This document shows positions 16,594-25,368 of a DNA stretch of 64,000 nt, in pieces. Where the stretch lies: contig JAJVHU010000042.1 of NCBI GenBank assembly GCA_022072505.1, positions 1-64,000 of the forward strand, read 5' to 3'. Each line of letters opens with the position of its first letter. Position 1 is the first letter of the stretch. Made by a program: the position numbers and the translations under genes. A model generated the notes under the pieces. It had not been told where the DNA came from. It was given only the letters and a program-made list of their open reading frames with translations, and made no database searches. The stretch comes from Phycisphaerae bacterium (GTDB lineage: Bacteria; Planctomycetota; Phycisphaerae; UBA1845).

Positions 16594-18267
16594 CTACGCC
16601 GCCGAGAAGACCGCCCCGAGCGTCGGCGGCAGAAGTTGGCGCAGCTTGGCGACGGCGCGCTTCTCGATCTGGCGCACGCGCTCCTTCGTCACGCCGTAAC
16701 GCCGACCGAGGTCTTCGAGCGTCGCGCCCTGGCCCTCCGGGCGACCCAGACCGAAATGCTCCGTGACGACCTCACGCTCTCGCGGACTGAGCTGCTCCAG
16801 CCCCCGGCGGATCGCATTCCGCACGTGAGCCACGTCCATCTCGCTGATCTCGACCGTCGGCGCATCGGGCGCCGCGGCCAGCAGTTCGTCCTGTCCCGTC
16901 ACCTGCGACATCGCACGATAACGCTCTTCCGGGATCGTTCGCGCGTAATTCTTCATCACCGCCCACGAAGCGTAGGTGCTGAAGCGGAACCCCCGCGCAA
17001 AATCGAATTTCTCCACCGCACGCATCAGCGACAGGTTCCCGTCGCTGACCACCTCGAAGAACGCCTCGCTGCGCCCGACATGCCGCTTCGCGATGCTTAC
17101 CACCAGCCGCAGATTCGCCTGCACGATCCGATCGCGGTAAGACCCCGCCCTGCGGAACCACGTCGATATCTCGCGCACCTCCTCGGGCGACGCGCTGAAC
17201 CCGCGGATCGACGCCAGCCGGCGATGAATCTTGTACTTGATGTAGTTGTAGCGCCGGAAGATGTCCTGCTCCTGCTCGGGGGAAAGCAGCGGCGTCCGGT
17301 AAAGCGAACGAAGATACGCGGGCGTGTCCGCACCCGGCGTCGGCCCCGCCGCGACGGCGCACGCCGGCTCGGGAGCGTCGAGGATCAGGGCGTCCGCGTT
17401 CGGGGCGTCAAAAAGCGCGTTGTAGACGAACTCGACTTTCTCGCGCTTCCAGAGGCGCACCTGAATCTCGGCCAGCGCCTCGGCCGCCTGCCGCGGCGTC
17501 ATGTCAAACGCCTTGGCTAGCGCCTGCTCGCTGTCCCCGGCTTGGCGCGCGTCCCACATCGCCTGCTGCGACGGCGTGAGCGCCGGCTCCTGCTCGGACG
17601 CAAACACTGCCGTCGCCTTGTTCGCACGGTCGTAACGGCGGAGCGTGTACCGGATCGTCTCGATCGCCCGGCCCGTCTCCGCCGCGATCGTCCGCGCCGT
17701 TTCATGAAGCTTGAGCTTGCGCTCGCCGACCAGCTCCTTCGCCCGCTGAATGATCCGGCAACGCTCGTCATCGGTGAGCTGACGGAACGAAGCCGCCTTC
17801 GCCACCAGCTCCGCGTTGTTCGCCTTGAACCGCTCGACGCCCCTCTGCGGGAAGATCAGTCGGCTGACCCCGTCCTCGCACATCACCCGGACGCCCAGCA
17901 GCCCGCGCCGACGCCAACGCCGGATCGTCTTGGTCGAAACCGAAAGCTGCGCCGCGACATCCTCCTGCGTCCCGCCTTGATCGACGAGCGATGAAGCCGG
18001 CAACTGCTCACGCCGGGTGATGAACTCCGCCATCACCACCAGGTCGGCGGTCAACGCCTCGCCCGGAATCGAAGCGGAGGTGTCCGTCCCACGCTTCTGA
18101 TAACCCGTCACATGAAAACAAACCCAGTCGAAGGGGTAGGACTTGCCAGGCTGCACCAAGGCGAGCACCGCCTCGATGCCTTCGATCTGGCGCGGACGAA
18201 GCCGCTTCGGCGAGAGCGTCAACTGGTGCGCCAGTTGCGCGATGTCGCTGTTAAGGAACGCCGGCAT
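16594..18267 (-). CDS. RNA polymerase sigma factor with extra N-terminal helix-turn-helix modules
   Basis: 557 residues from the ATG at 18267 (AAGGAAG upstream); earlier in-frame starts lack a ribosome site. Residues about 310-545 are sigma-70: YLRSLYRTPLLSPEQEQDIF (region 1.2), NLRLVVSIAKRHVG and DGNLSLMRAVEKFDFARG (2.1-2.2), FRFSTYASWAVMKN (2.3-2.4, -10 recognition) and LSPREREVVTEHFGLG to RVRQIEKRAVAKLR (region 4, -35 recognition). Region 3 seems reduced to a linker of about 40 residues. The first 300 residues are not sigma: a MerR/excisionase-like helix-turn-helix at about 99-122 (TQEDVAAQLSVSTKTIRRWR), a second at about 185-212 and a third at about 245-270. This suggests a DNA-binding or promoter-selective sigma. 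neuA-neuB begins 42 bases downstream. Confidence 0.88.
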   Translation of the reverse strand: MPAFLNSDIAQLAHQLTLSPKRLRPRQIEGIEAVLALVQPGKSYPFDWVCFHVTGYQKRGTDTSASIPGEALTADLVVMAEFITRREQLPASSLVDQGGTQEDVAAQLSVSTKTIRRWRRRGLLGVRVMCEDGVSRLIFPQRGVERFKANNAELVAKAASFRQLTDDERCRIIQRAKELVGERKLKLHETARTIAAETGRAIETIRYTLRRYDRANKATAVFASEQEPALTPSQQAMWDARQAGDSEQALAKAFDMTPRQAAEALAEIQVRLWKREKVEFVYNALFDAPNADALILDAPEPACAVAAGPTPGADTPAYLRSLYRTPLLSPEQEQDIFRRYNYIKYKIHRRLASIRGFSASPEEVREISTWFRRAGSYRDRIVQANLRLVVSIAKRHVGRSEAFFEVVSDGNLSLMRAVEKFDFARGFRFSTYASWAVMKNYARTIPEERYRAMSQVTGQDELLAAAPDAPTVEISEMDVAHVRNAIRRGLEQLSPREREVVTEHFGLGRPEGQGATLEDLGRRYGVTKERVRQIEKRAVAKLRQLLPPTLGAVFSAA

Positions 18268-18533
18268 GTCGTCTTCCTTTTCGGGCTGTCGAAGTCCCCG
18301 CTTCCGGTCAGCAACGCCGGACGCGCGACCCGCGGCAACAACACGAGCCCGCATTCGACGGCGGTCCTCAGTGCGTTTCCCGGATTCACGCTGGTCCCTG
18401 GCGCTGCGCGGTTGCGGCTCCCCCAAACCTGTCTCGCTGGTCAAACTGCCCCGCTCGGGAAGAAAGACGATGAATAAGACCGATGCTTCCCGTATTGATT
18501 ATCGCCAACCCCGCCGCCGAGGTCAAGCCCTTT

Positions 18534-20375
18534 TCAGCGACGTTCGAGCACGTCCAGCCGCTCCTTCAGCGGCGCCGTCAGGGGGGCGTCATCCCGCCCG
18601 TCCAAGGCGCTTCGATAATTTTCCCGAACCTCCGCCAGCAACCCCAGATCCCCGAAAAGCACGAAAAGATAGCTCGCGCCCGCGTACTCGGCGGTGACCG
18701 TCCAGTGCCCCGAAAGCTGCCCGTGAACGCTCTGGAGCACCTGAGAGGCCGCCTGAGCCGCCTGCCGACCCTGCTCCTGCCGGGTCTGGACCGCCTCGCC
18801 AAGACGCGTCGCCGCTTCGCTCGGAAGCTGAAGCGGTTCCGCCGCGGTGCTCAGAACGTTCTGCTGATCTCGCGCGGAAGCGTGCGCCTGCTGAAGAATC
18901 CACGCCTCGCCCGCCAGCGCCTCGGCCTGCTCCGTCCTGAGATGATAGACCGCGTCCGAAGCCTCGCTCATCAGCGTGTACGCCGAGAACTCCGCCTGCG
19001 TCGGGGAGACCTCTCGCGCCTTTTCCGCCGCCTCCCGCAGGCGCCCCTCCGCTCCGTCGAATGCCGTCTTGAAGGACTGCGCGGATCTCTTGAACAAGCT
19101 GATCGCCGTCGCCTCGTACTCCGATGCCTGTGCATCCAGCGCGGTCAGTCGTTCCAGCGCCGCGACGCCCTCGCCCTGCAGCGACGCCAGGGTGTCGCCG
19201 GCGGCCTTCTCCTGCGCAACCAACTCCGCCTTGTCCGCCGTCAGACGCGCCTTCCGGTCCGTCAGATCGGCCAGCGTTGCGTCCACCAGCTTCGTCGCGT
19301 CCGTCACCCGGTTGAGCGCGGCTCGGTAGTGACTCAGCCCCAGCGACGGCGAAAGCGAACCGCCGTCCCCCGCCGCCACCAGCTTCCCGTCCACATAATC
19401 CCCCGGCGGGTCCACTCCGACGTCGGGATAAACGCCGAACTCGGCCGCATGCGCCGCCTTCAGCGCCGTCCGGTAGGCGTCGGCGTGCCGCTCGTACTCC
19501 GCCTTGAAGGCATCAAACCCCTCGGGACGGGAGAAGTCCTGTCCTCGGGACAGCAGGTCGTCCATCGCCGCCCGAGCGGAGTCCGCCGCGGTCCCAGCCT
19601 GCGCAAGCTGACCTTCAAGCCGGGCGATCGACGCTTTGATCGAGTCCGATTCCGCGGCCAGTTTCGTCCGGTCCGCCTCCGTCGCGGAAATCCGCTCCTG
19701 AACCGCGGCGAGTTGATCGTCGATGCGGGACGTCGTCACGACCGAAATCCCCGGCTGTGCCGCGCGCACACGCTCCGCCAGCGACGACAGCGCCGCCAGC
19801 GGATCGTTGATCGCCGCGCGGGCCAGTGCCGCCCGACGCGCCTCCTGCCGCGCCTGATGATAAAGAATCACGCCCTTGAGGCGGTTGCCCGCCACGTGCT
19901 GCGTCGTCGTCGCCCCGCCCGCCTCGACCGCCAGCGCGCTTTCGACCGCGTCGAGTGCTTCCTTCAGCAGCTTGCTGTTGTCCGCGAGCACCCGCTCCTG
20001 CAAAGCGATCCCCTCGCGGATCTGACTTTCTGTCCCCCCTCGCGGCTGGTACTTGCCTTCAGGATCGAAGCGCCCGAGAGCGGCTTCCAGCTCCTCGCCG
20101 TAAATCGCCTGAAACTCCTCCCCGCCGATCCGCTCGCCTGCGTCCTTCAACGTCAGGTCCACGCTCGACCCGGCGAGATCGGCGATCAGCAGCGACGTCA
20201 TGTGCAGCGACGGGTTGTACGATGCGAGCAGACGACGCGCCTTCTCGACGTGCCGGTCCGCCTCGCGATCGGCGCGCCGCTGCGCCGGTTCCAGCCGCGG
20301 CGCGGCGATCGTCCCGAAACCGCACACCACCAGCGCGGCAATCAACGCAAATCCCGCTTTTGCTTGTCCGTTCAC
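18534..20375 (-). CDS. Exported or membrane-anchored coiled-coil protein of unknown function
   Basis: 613 residues from a GTG at 20375 with AGGGGAG upstream. An N-terminal hydrophobic stretch (AGFALIAALVVCGFGTIAA) acts as signal or anchor. Most of the rest is Ala/Glu/Arg/Leu-rich with heptad-like runs (RIDDQLAAVQERISATEADRTKLAAES and ALNRVTDATKLVDATLADLTD), predicting long coiled coils in the periplasm. No catalytic motif is visible. A 59-residue exported peptide is encoded 106 bases upstream on the same strand, so the two may be co-transcribed. Function unknown. Confidence 0.72.
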   Translation of the reverse strand: MNGQAKAGFALIAALVVCGFGTIAAPRLEPAQRRADREADRHVEKARRLLASYNPSLHMTSLLIADLAGSSVDLTLKDAGERIGGEEFQAIYGEELEAALGRFDPEGKYQPRGGTESQIREGIALQERVLADNSKLLKEALDAVESALAVEAGGATTTQHVAGNRLKGVILYHQARQEARRAALARAAINDPLAALSSLAERVRAAQPGISVVTTSRIDDQLAAVQERISATEADRTKLAAESDSIKASIARLEGQLAQAGTAADSARAAMDDLLSRGQDFSRPEGFDAFKAEYERHADAYRTALKAAHAAEFGVYPDVGVDPPGDYVDGKLVAAGDGGSLSPSLGLSHYRAALNRVTDATKLVDATLADLTDRKARLTADKAELVAQEKAAGDTLASLQGEGVAALERLTALDAQASEYEATAISLFKRSAQSFKTAFDGAEGRLREAAEKAREVSPTQAEFSAYTLMSEASDAVYHLRTEQAEALAGEAWILQQAHASARDQQNVLSTAAEPLQLPSEAATRLGEAVQTRQEQGRQAAQAASQVLQSVHGQLSGHWTVTAEYAGASYLFVLFGDLGLLAEVRENYRSALDGRDDAPLTAPLKERLDVLERR

Positions 20376-20481
20376 GAAGGTCTCCCCTGATCGACCGCCG
20401 CCCGCATCGCCTCAAATCCCGCAACGCCACCCACGTTCCGGCGCCCGGGGCATCGGCAACCGCGCTGAAGCGATGCCTTCA

Positions 20482-20661
20482 CTAAGGCAATCCGAACGCG
20501 CTGAACACGAGGCTGTTGATCACGTTCGTCACTCCCGCCGAGATCAGCCCGGCGAACAACTCCTGCGCCGTCGACTGACAACTGGCGGCCTGCATCAACA
20601 CCGCTCCGCACGCCAACGCCTTGATGCTCCGCCACCCACGCTTGTGCCATCCCGCCTTCAT
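20482..20661 (-). CDS. Small exported protein (59 residues), possible lipoprotein
   Basis: Starts at the ATG at 20661, preceded by GGAGAC; an earlier in-frame ATG (20697) has no ribosome site. The peptide MKAGWHKRGWRSIKALACGA has a basic N-region followed by ALACGAVLMQAASCQ, a short hydrophobic core with an A-A-S-C lipobox-like end. The mature part (QSTAQELFAGLISAGVTNVI NSLVFSAFG) is only about 35 residues and hydrophobic. No homologous family is recognised. Adjacent to the coiled-coil protein on the same strand. Confidence 0.6.
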   Translation of the reverse strand: MKAGWHKRGWRSIKALACGAVLMQAASCQSTAQELFAGLISAGVTNVINSLVFSAFGLP

Positions 20662-21284
20662 GCTTACGTCTCCGTCCCGCCGCATGCCGGTTATCACAAG
20701 GCATGCGCGGCGGGAATCCTAGCGTATCCCCCGATTGCGGAAAAGCCGACGACCTCCGCCTTCCCTGGAGTGTCCTGGACTGCGGATCGGCGCGTCAGTC
20801 GACCTCTTATCTCGTTTTGAAGGAGGCGGACTCTGGTGGGGGCGGCTCTCCAGCGTGCCGGCGGCACGCTCAAGGTCAACCTCCCGTGTCAGGGTTGCGT
20901 ATTCCGGGGGGAGAAACGAGGCATCCCGGCGACCGCAGTTTTTGCCCGGCTGCATCAACCCTCGTGATTTCAATGACTAGCATCGACCGCGCTGCTTGCC
21001 GACGTTCACCTTGTCCGAAAGACAGCCTCGCTCATTCGATCTTATTCGACCTGGCTGAATAATCCCAAACTAACTCATGACGCCTGAGATATTTTGCCTA
21101 ATTTGCCAAATACTCCCAAATTGAATGATTGAAGCCCCCACGGCGGTCCGAAGTATCGAGAATGCTCGCTTTCGAGCGAGACCGCCTTGGAGGGGCGGCG
21201 GGCGAACCGGAAGGGTCGTCCCGAAAGGCAGGACGGTTCCTGCATTTTTTCGATCTTCATCTTCAGTTCTTCAGGAGTCGCGCG
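20662..21284. other. Intergenic region before the FliA-like sigma gene
   Basis: 623 bases with no convincing gene. The last 200 bases (about 21060-21140) are A+T-richer than surroundings and may carry the sigma-gene promoter, but I cannot assign hexamers. Open frames here (up to 119 codons) lack ribosome sites and recognisable protein features. Confidence 0.5.
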
Positions 21285-22064
21285 ATGGCCAAGCGGGAGG
21301 TTTCGATCGAGACGCTGTGGAAGCGCTATCTGAAAGGGAGGGACGTCGAGCTTCGGAACAAGATCGTGGTTCATTACATGCACCTGGTTCACACTCACGC
21401 CGCGCGACTTTCGCGGAAGCTGCCCGCCCAGGTGTCTTACGATGAAATCTGCAGCGCCGCGTTCGACGGTCTGATCGAGGCCGTCGAAGCCTACGACCCC
21501 TCGCGCAAGGCCAAGTTCGAGACCTTCTGCCAGCAACGCATCTCCGGCGCCGTGATGGACTGGTTGCGCAGCCTTGACCCGCAAAGCCGCACGGTCCGCA
21601 CTTTCGAGAAACGCCGCACGATGGCCGTCGAAGCCCTCGATGTCGAGCAGGAAACGCCTCCCAGCCAGGAGCAGGTCGCCGCAAAGATGGGGATCACCGT
21701 CGGACGCTACCAGCAGCTTTCGCGCCTCTCCCAGCTCGGCCGCGAGGTGCATTTCAGCGCGATGGAGCCGCCGGACGATCGCCACCACAACGGTTCCGGG
21801 CGCACCTGGGACGTGCGCGACCCGCACGGACGCGAGCCTTCCACCCCCGTCGCCCGCAGCATGTTGACCGATTTCGTCACCCGCGGACTGGCCCGCGAGG
21901 AGCGCCTCGTCATCGTTCTTTACTACTTCGAGGGAATGACGATGGCCGAGATCGGACTGGTCCTGAATCTCTCGGAATCCCGCGTCAGCCAGATTCACAA
22001 GGAGATTCTCGAACGCCTTCGCGGTCGGTTCGGACATGAGCTTCAGGAGGAGCTTGTCGCCTGA
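21285..22064 (+). CDS. RNA polymerase sigma factor, FliA/WhiG (sigma-28) type
   Basis: 259 residues from the ATG at 21285 (CAGGAG upstream), the usual length for FliA. Order of regions: LWKRYLKGRDVELRNKIVVHYMHLVHTHAARLSRKLPAQVSYDE IC (1.2-2.1), AAFDGLIEAVEAYDPSRKAKFETFCQQRISGAVMDWLRSLD (2.2-2.4, with the family F-x-T-x-c-x-x-R-I-x-G-A-x-x-D), PPSQEQVAAKMGITVGRYQQL (region 3), and REERLVIVLYYFEGMTMAEIGLVLNLSESRVSQIHKEIL (region 4). In other bacteria this class drives flagellar late genes or development. No flagellar, chemotaxis or anti-sigma (FlgM) gene lies in the window, so its targets cannot be inferred. A hairpin terminator follows the stop. Confidence 0.9.
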   Translation: MAKREVSIETLWKRYLKGRDVELRNKIVVHYMHLVHTHAARLSRKLPAQVSYDEICSAAFDGLIEAVEAYDPSRKAKFETFCQQRISGAVMDWLRSLDPQSRTVRTFEKRRTMAVEALDVEQETPPSQEQVAAKMGITVGRYQQLSRLSQLGREVHFSAMEPPDDRHHNGSGRTWDVRDPHGREPSTPVARSMLTDFVTRGLAREERLVIVLYYFEGMTMAEIGLVLNLSESRVSQIHKEILERLRGRFGHELQEELVA

Positions 22065-22105
22065 CGCGCGGCAAGCCCGAGCGACACCGAAATTCGCCGG
22101 AACGG

Positions 22106-22135
22106 GGACGTGAATGACTCACGTCCTCTTCTCTT
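22106..22135 (+). terminator. Terminator of the FliA-like sigma gene
   Basis: GGACGTGA, loop ATGAC, TCACGTCC, then the pyrimidine-rich tail TCTTCTCTT. It begins 42 bases after the stop codon. Confidence 0.6.
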
Positions 22136-22273
22136 GAGTTCATCCGGAAATTCCGGGAAGGCCGCGGAGATTCGCGGGATCCGTGTCTTCACGGGACTCC
22201 GGTGCGCATCGCCTTGACGGGTTTGAGGTGGCGACGCGGCTCGGTCTGGGCGCAGCGACGGTGAGACGCGGCG

Positions 22274-22966
22274 TCAGCGGCGTCCGCGCAGGGTTCTGGC
22301 CGAGAGGATGAGGTTGGCCGCGGCGTCCGGGAGGAAGCACTCGGCGTTGAGGACCAGGTCGAAGCGCGCCGGGTCGTCGGCGAGGGGACCGAAGTGGCGC
22401 TCGAGGAATTCGCGACGCTCGCGTTCGACGAGGTCGATGCGCTCGGCGGCGGCGCGTTCGTCGCAGCCGTGAACGTGGGCGTAACGGGCGACGCAGTAGG
22501 CGCGCGGGGCGACGATCCTGACACGAAACCCCAGCTCGCGCGGCAGGATCAGGTCGCCGCCCCGTCCCAGGAACACGGCGCGCCCCTTGCGCACGAGGGC
22601 GACGATCGTCGTCGTGAGGCGGTGGAAGTAGTCGTTCCGGTCGAAGTCCCGCTCGAAGAATGCGCGGACGTACTCCTCGAACCAGTGCAGGTCTCGCTCG
22701 TCCATCGATTCATAGAGTCGTTGCCGGACGTCGTCGCCGCGGGCCATCTCCTGCAGCAGGTGACGATCGAAGATCGGCCAGCCCAGGCGGCGGGCGACGC
22801 CCTGGGCGATCTCGTCGCCGCCGCTGCCCCACGCGTAGGAGATGCAGACGAAATCCTCGACGACGTGGTCCGGCGGCCGCGGCGACCCCTCGGCCTGCGC
22901 CCGGGCCAGCTCCCAGTTCCGCATCTGACGTTCAATGAGACGGGCGGTTTCAGGGTCGGAAGACAT
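22274..22966 (-). CDS. Cytidylate kinase-like family protein
   Basis: 230 residues from the ATG at 22966 with GAGGAGGT close upstream. The core resembles the cytidylate-kinase-like P-loop family: FVCISYAWGSGGDEIAQGVARRLGWPIFDRHLLQEMA, where the glycine-rich turn binds nucleotide phosphate and the following helix and F-D-R match the family. A later AVFLGRGGDLIL and the Arg-rich lid RVRIVAPRAYCVARYAH fit the nucleotide-monophosphate kinase fold. It is not the housekeeping Cmk, whose N-terminus is I-A-I-D-G-P-x-x-s-G-K-S. The exact substrate is unknown. Downstream of an ABC permease on the same strand (gap 176 bases). Confidence 0.75.
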   Translation of the reverse strand: MSSDPETARLIERQMRNWELARAQAEGSPRPPDHVVEDFVCISYAWGSGGDEIAQGVARRLGWPIFDRHLLQEMARGDDVRQRLYESMDERDLHWFEEYVRAFFERDFDRNDYFHRLTTTIVALVRKGRAVFLGRGGDLILPRELGFRVRIVAPRAYCVARYAHVHGCDERAAAERIDLVERERREFLERHFGPLADDPARFDLVLNAECFLPDAAANLILSARTLRGRR

Positions 22967-23142
22967 GATGCACCTCCTCGGCGCGCACCTCCTCCGGCCC
23001 GGTCCGGCGACACACAAGGGGCTTGCGGCGCCGCGATGCGGTCCGTCCGCGCTCGAACCAGGACCGCCAACACTGAAACAGAGAGCACGATGCGTGCCGC
23101 GCGGCGAGTTCGCGCGTCGGGCGCCCTGCGCGAATTCGCGGA

Positions 23143-24165
23143 TCAGCGACGTTCCCGCTGCGCCAGAACGGCGGCGATGATGATGCCGCCCTTGATCAGA
23201 CCGTGCAGGTACGGCGACACATTCATGAAGTTGAGCACGTTGTTGATCACCGCCAGCAGGAGGACGCCGACGACCGTGCCGAGGATTGTCCCCCGTCCGC
23301 CCTCCATCCTTGTCCCGCCGATGACCACGGCCGCGATCGCGTCCAGCTCCAGCAGGGTTCCCGTCCCCGAGCTGCTGACCGAGTTCAGGCGAGAGGCGTT
23401 CAGCAGCGCCGCCAGCCCGCAGCACGCGCCGCAGAGGGTGTACGTCGCGGCCTTCACGCGCTCGACGGACACGCCGGAGTAGATCGCCGCCTGCTCGTTG
23501 GCGCCGATCGACAGAACGTAGCGGCCGTAACGGCTCCGGTTGAGCAGAACCCCCCCGACGACGATCATCACCGCCCACGCCAGCACCGGGTATCCCACGC
23601 GGACCGGGTCGCCCCCGGCGCTCGCGAAGAAAGGCAGCGCCAGTTCGCCGGCGCCGATGAACTCGAAGGCGCGCGTGGCCGACCGGTACTCGCCGCCGTC
23701 GGCCAGCGAAAGCGCCGCCGAGCGGTACGCCGCCATCCCGCCCAGCGTCGCAATGAACGGCGCAAGCCGCCCCTTCGTGATCAGCAGTCCGGTCAGCAGC
23801 CCCAGCGCCGGCCCGAGCAGCAGACAGGCGGCGTACGCGGCCGCGACGGCGACCGCTTCGCCCTCCGGATTCCAAGTCATGCAGCGGTTCAGCGTCAGCA
23901 CCCCCACCCCGCCGATGAACGCCACCGCCGACCCGACGGACAGGTCGATCCCCCCCAGCGAGATCACGAACGTCATGCCGACGGCGATGATCCCTGCCGT
24001 CGAGGCCTGCCGCAGAACGTTCGTGAGGTTGCCCCACGACAGGAAGTTCTCCTTCGCCCAGGCGCAGTACGCCGCAAGAACCACGAGCGCGATCAGCGCG
24101 CCGTGGCGCTGCAACAGACCGATCGCCGTCGATCCCCAGCCTTGCTTTTGTGTGTCCGTCGTCAT
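23143..24165 (-). CDS. ABC transporter permease, ribose/xylose (RbsC) family
   Basis: 340 residues, about eight to ten hydrophobic segments. Diagnostic segments for the BPD_transp_2 family are TAGIIAVGMTFVISLGGIDLSVGS near residue 60, GLLITKGRLAPFIATLGGM, RYVLSIGANEQAAIYSGVSV and AIAAVVIGGTRMEGGRGTILGTVVGVLLL. It forms the membrane channel of a high-affinity monosaccharide (or nucleoside/autoinducer-2) importer. The usual partners, an RbsA double ATPase and an RbsB binding protein, are absent within at least 15 kb on either side. No clear ribosome site precedes the ATG. Substrate unknown. Confidence 0.87.
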   Translation of the reverse strand: MTTDTQKQGWGSTAIGLLQRHGALIALVVLAAYCAWAKENFLSWGNLTNVLRQASTAGIIAVGMTFVISLGGIDLSVGSAVAFIGGVGVLTLNRCMTWNPEGEAVAVAAAYAACLLLGPALGLLTGLLITKGRLAPFIATLGGMAAYRSAALSLADGGEYRSATRAFEFIGAGELALPFFASAGGDPVRVGYPVLAWAVMIVVGGVLLNRSRYGRYVLSIGANEQAAIYSGVSVERVKAATYTLCGACCGLAALLNASRLNSVSSSGTGTLLELDAIAAVVIGGTRMEGGRGTILGTVVGVLLLAVINNVLNFMNVSPYLHGLIKGGIIIAAVLAQRERR

Positions 24166-24282
24166 CCGCGTTTCAGGATAAGACCCCGCAACCCCGGAGC
24201 GGAAAGGTAGCGAAACCCGGGGGGAAGGTCACGGAGGCGACCGCCCGCCCGTCCAGGCGCGCGGGACGGCGCGGAAGGCTCG

Positions 24283-25242
24283 TCACCGCTCGCGCACCAG
24301 CCGTCGCCGGTCGATGTTCAGACGCGTCAGCGTCCGGTCCACGTCGCGCAGGAAGCGCTGGGCGTCGGTGTAGTAGCCGGCCGTCGGTTTCAGGTCGGGA
24401 ATCAGCGACAACCAGTACGCGTTGAAGGCGTGCATGAACAACTCGCGGACGTACTTGCTCAACATGCTCGCCAGCGCCGTGGGCAGCGCCCGTCGCTCAC
24501 CCTCGACCGCGAACTCGACGTCGAGGATGCGCCCGTCGCGCCGCAGACGGTATCCGCTGCGGTCGGCGTCCTCGACCATCACCTGCATGTCCCAGTCCGG
24601 GAAGGCGGTCATCAGCGGCTGACGGTAGAACTCGCGACCCCCGAGCCGGTCCACCACGACGCGGACGTGAGGGTCGTCCGTCTCGCGGAGCGCCTGATCG
24701 ACAAGGGAGAGAACCCCCGACAGCAGCACGCGCGACTTGTTGCGCGTTGCCCCGACCAGCCGGTTGTAGGCGCCCTCGACGAAGACCCGCGACCCCAGAG
24801 CGAGCACGCGCACGCCCGCGCGATCGATCTCCCGGCGGACCGGCCCGCCGCGCGTCCCGACATCCCCGGTGTCCGCGTCGAGCGGGAGATCGAAGTCCGC
24901 CCCGTCGTACCACGGATACTCGCGCAGCTCGCCGAGGCATTCCGGCGCGACCCGCGAAAGAAGCTCGGAGAACCGCTGCACGCGCTCGCCCGCTGCGCGG
25001 AGCATGACGAGCACGCCTCGCTCAAGCGGCGCCAACGACTTCCGCCCCGCGAAAAGCGCTTTGCTGTCCGCGATCGCCAGCCGTGCGTCCCCCCGCTTCG
25101 GCTCGCGGGTCACCGCCGCCGACAGCCCGTCCCAGAGGCAGGCGTGCGCGTCGTTCCCGACCTGAAACGTCGTCGAACTGACGACCAGCGGTCCCAGCAG
25201 CGGACCGAAACCGGCTTCATCAATCCCGACAACCACCGCCAC
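24283..25242 (-). CDS. RNase HII-like protein (divergent)
   Basis: 319 residues from a GTG at 25242 preceded by GGGAGA. The opening VVVGIDEAGFGPLLGPLVVS matches the first RNase HII motif (G-I-D-E-A-G-x-G-P-l-x-G-P-v) with its Asp-Glu pair; IADSKALFAGRKSL matches the D-S-K segment; VRVVVDRLGG supplies a third acidic residue. The last motif, usually G-D-x-x-x-x-x-I-a-A-A-S-i-x-A-K, appears as VEGERRALPTALASMLSKYVREL, with Glu in place of the fourth Asp. Typical RNase HII has about 200 residues; this one carries about 100 extra between the second and third motifs. It may cleave RNA-DNA hybrids, or be a paralogue with altered activity. Divergent from ndk. Confidence 0.75.
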   Translation of the reverse strand: MAVVVGIDEAGFGPLLGPLVVSSTTFQVGNDAHACLWDGLSAAVTREPKRGDARLAIADSKALFAGRKSLAPLERGVLVMLRAAGERVQRFSELLSRVAPECLGELREYPWYDGADFDLPLDADTGDVGTRGGPVRREIDRAGVRVLALGSRVFVEGAYNRLVGATRNKSRVLLSGVLSLVDQALRETDDPHVRVVVDRLGGREFYRQPLMTAFPDWDMQVMVEDADRSGYRLRRDGRILDVEFAVEGERRALPTALASMLSKYVRELFMHAFNAYWLSLIPDLKPTAGYYTDAQRFLRDVDRTLTRLNIDRRRLVRER

Positions 25243-25293
25243 CGTCCGTCTCCCGCCCCTCCCGCGTTCCGCGCAACCGGTTCCGCGGCGCGT

Positions 25294-25322
25294 TTGAGTC
25301 GTCGCGCCGTCGGCAGTATATT
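25294..25322 (+). promoter_or_regulatory. Sigma-70 type promoter of the ndk operon
   Basis: TTGAGT (25294-25299), spacer of exactly 17, TATATT (25317-25322), about 47 bases before the ndk start. Five of six -10 bases match the consensus TATAAT. Confidence 0.7.
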
Positions 25323-25368
25323 GCAGCCCGAGCGGTTTTTCCCGACAAACAAGGAGACGGACAATCAC

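Noticed and set aside
21285-22064. Flagellar operon suggested by a FliA-like sigma factor
   Set aside because: No flagellar or chemotaxis gene is present on either side; only the sigma class is supported.
22274-24037. 587-codon minus-strand frame joining the cytidylate kinase-like gene to upstream sequence
   Set aside because: The upstream part is a shadow of the permease gene; the ATG at 22966 has a strong ribosome site.
24430-25368. Extension of the ndk frame to the left (466 codons in total)
   Set aside because: Antisense to the RNase HII-like gene; ndk needs only the last 153 codons and has a promoter and ribosome site just before them.
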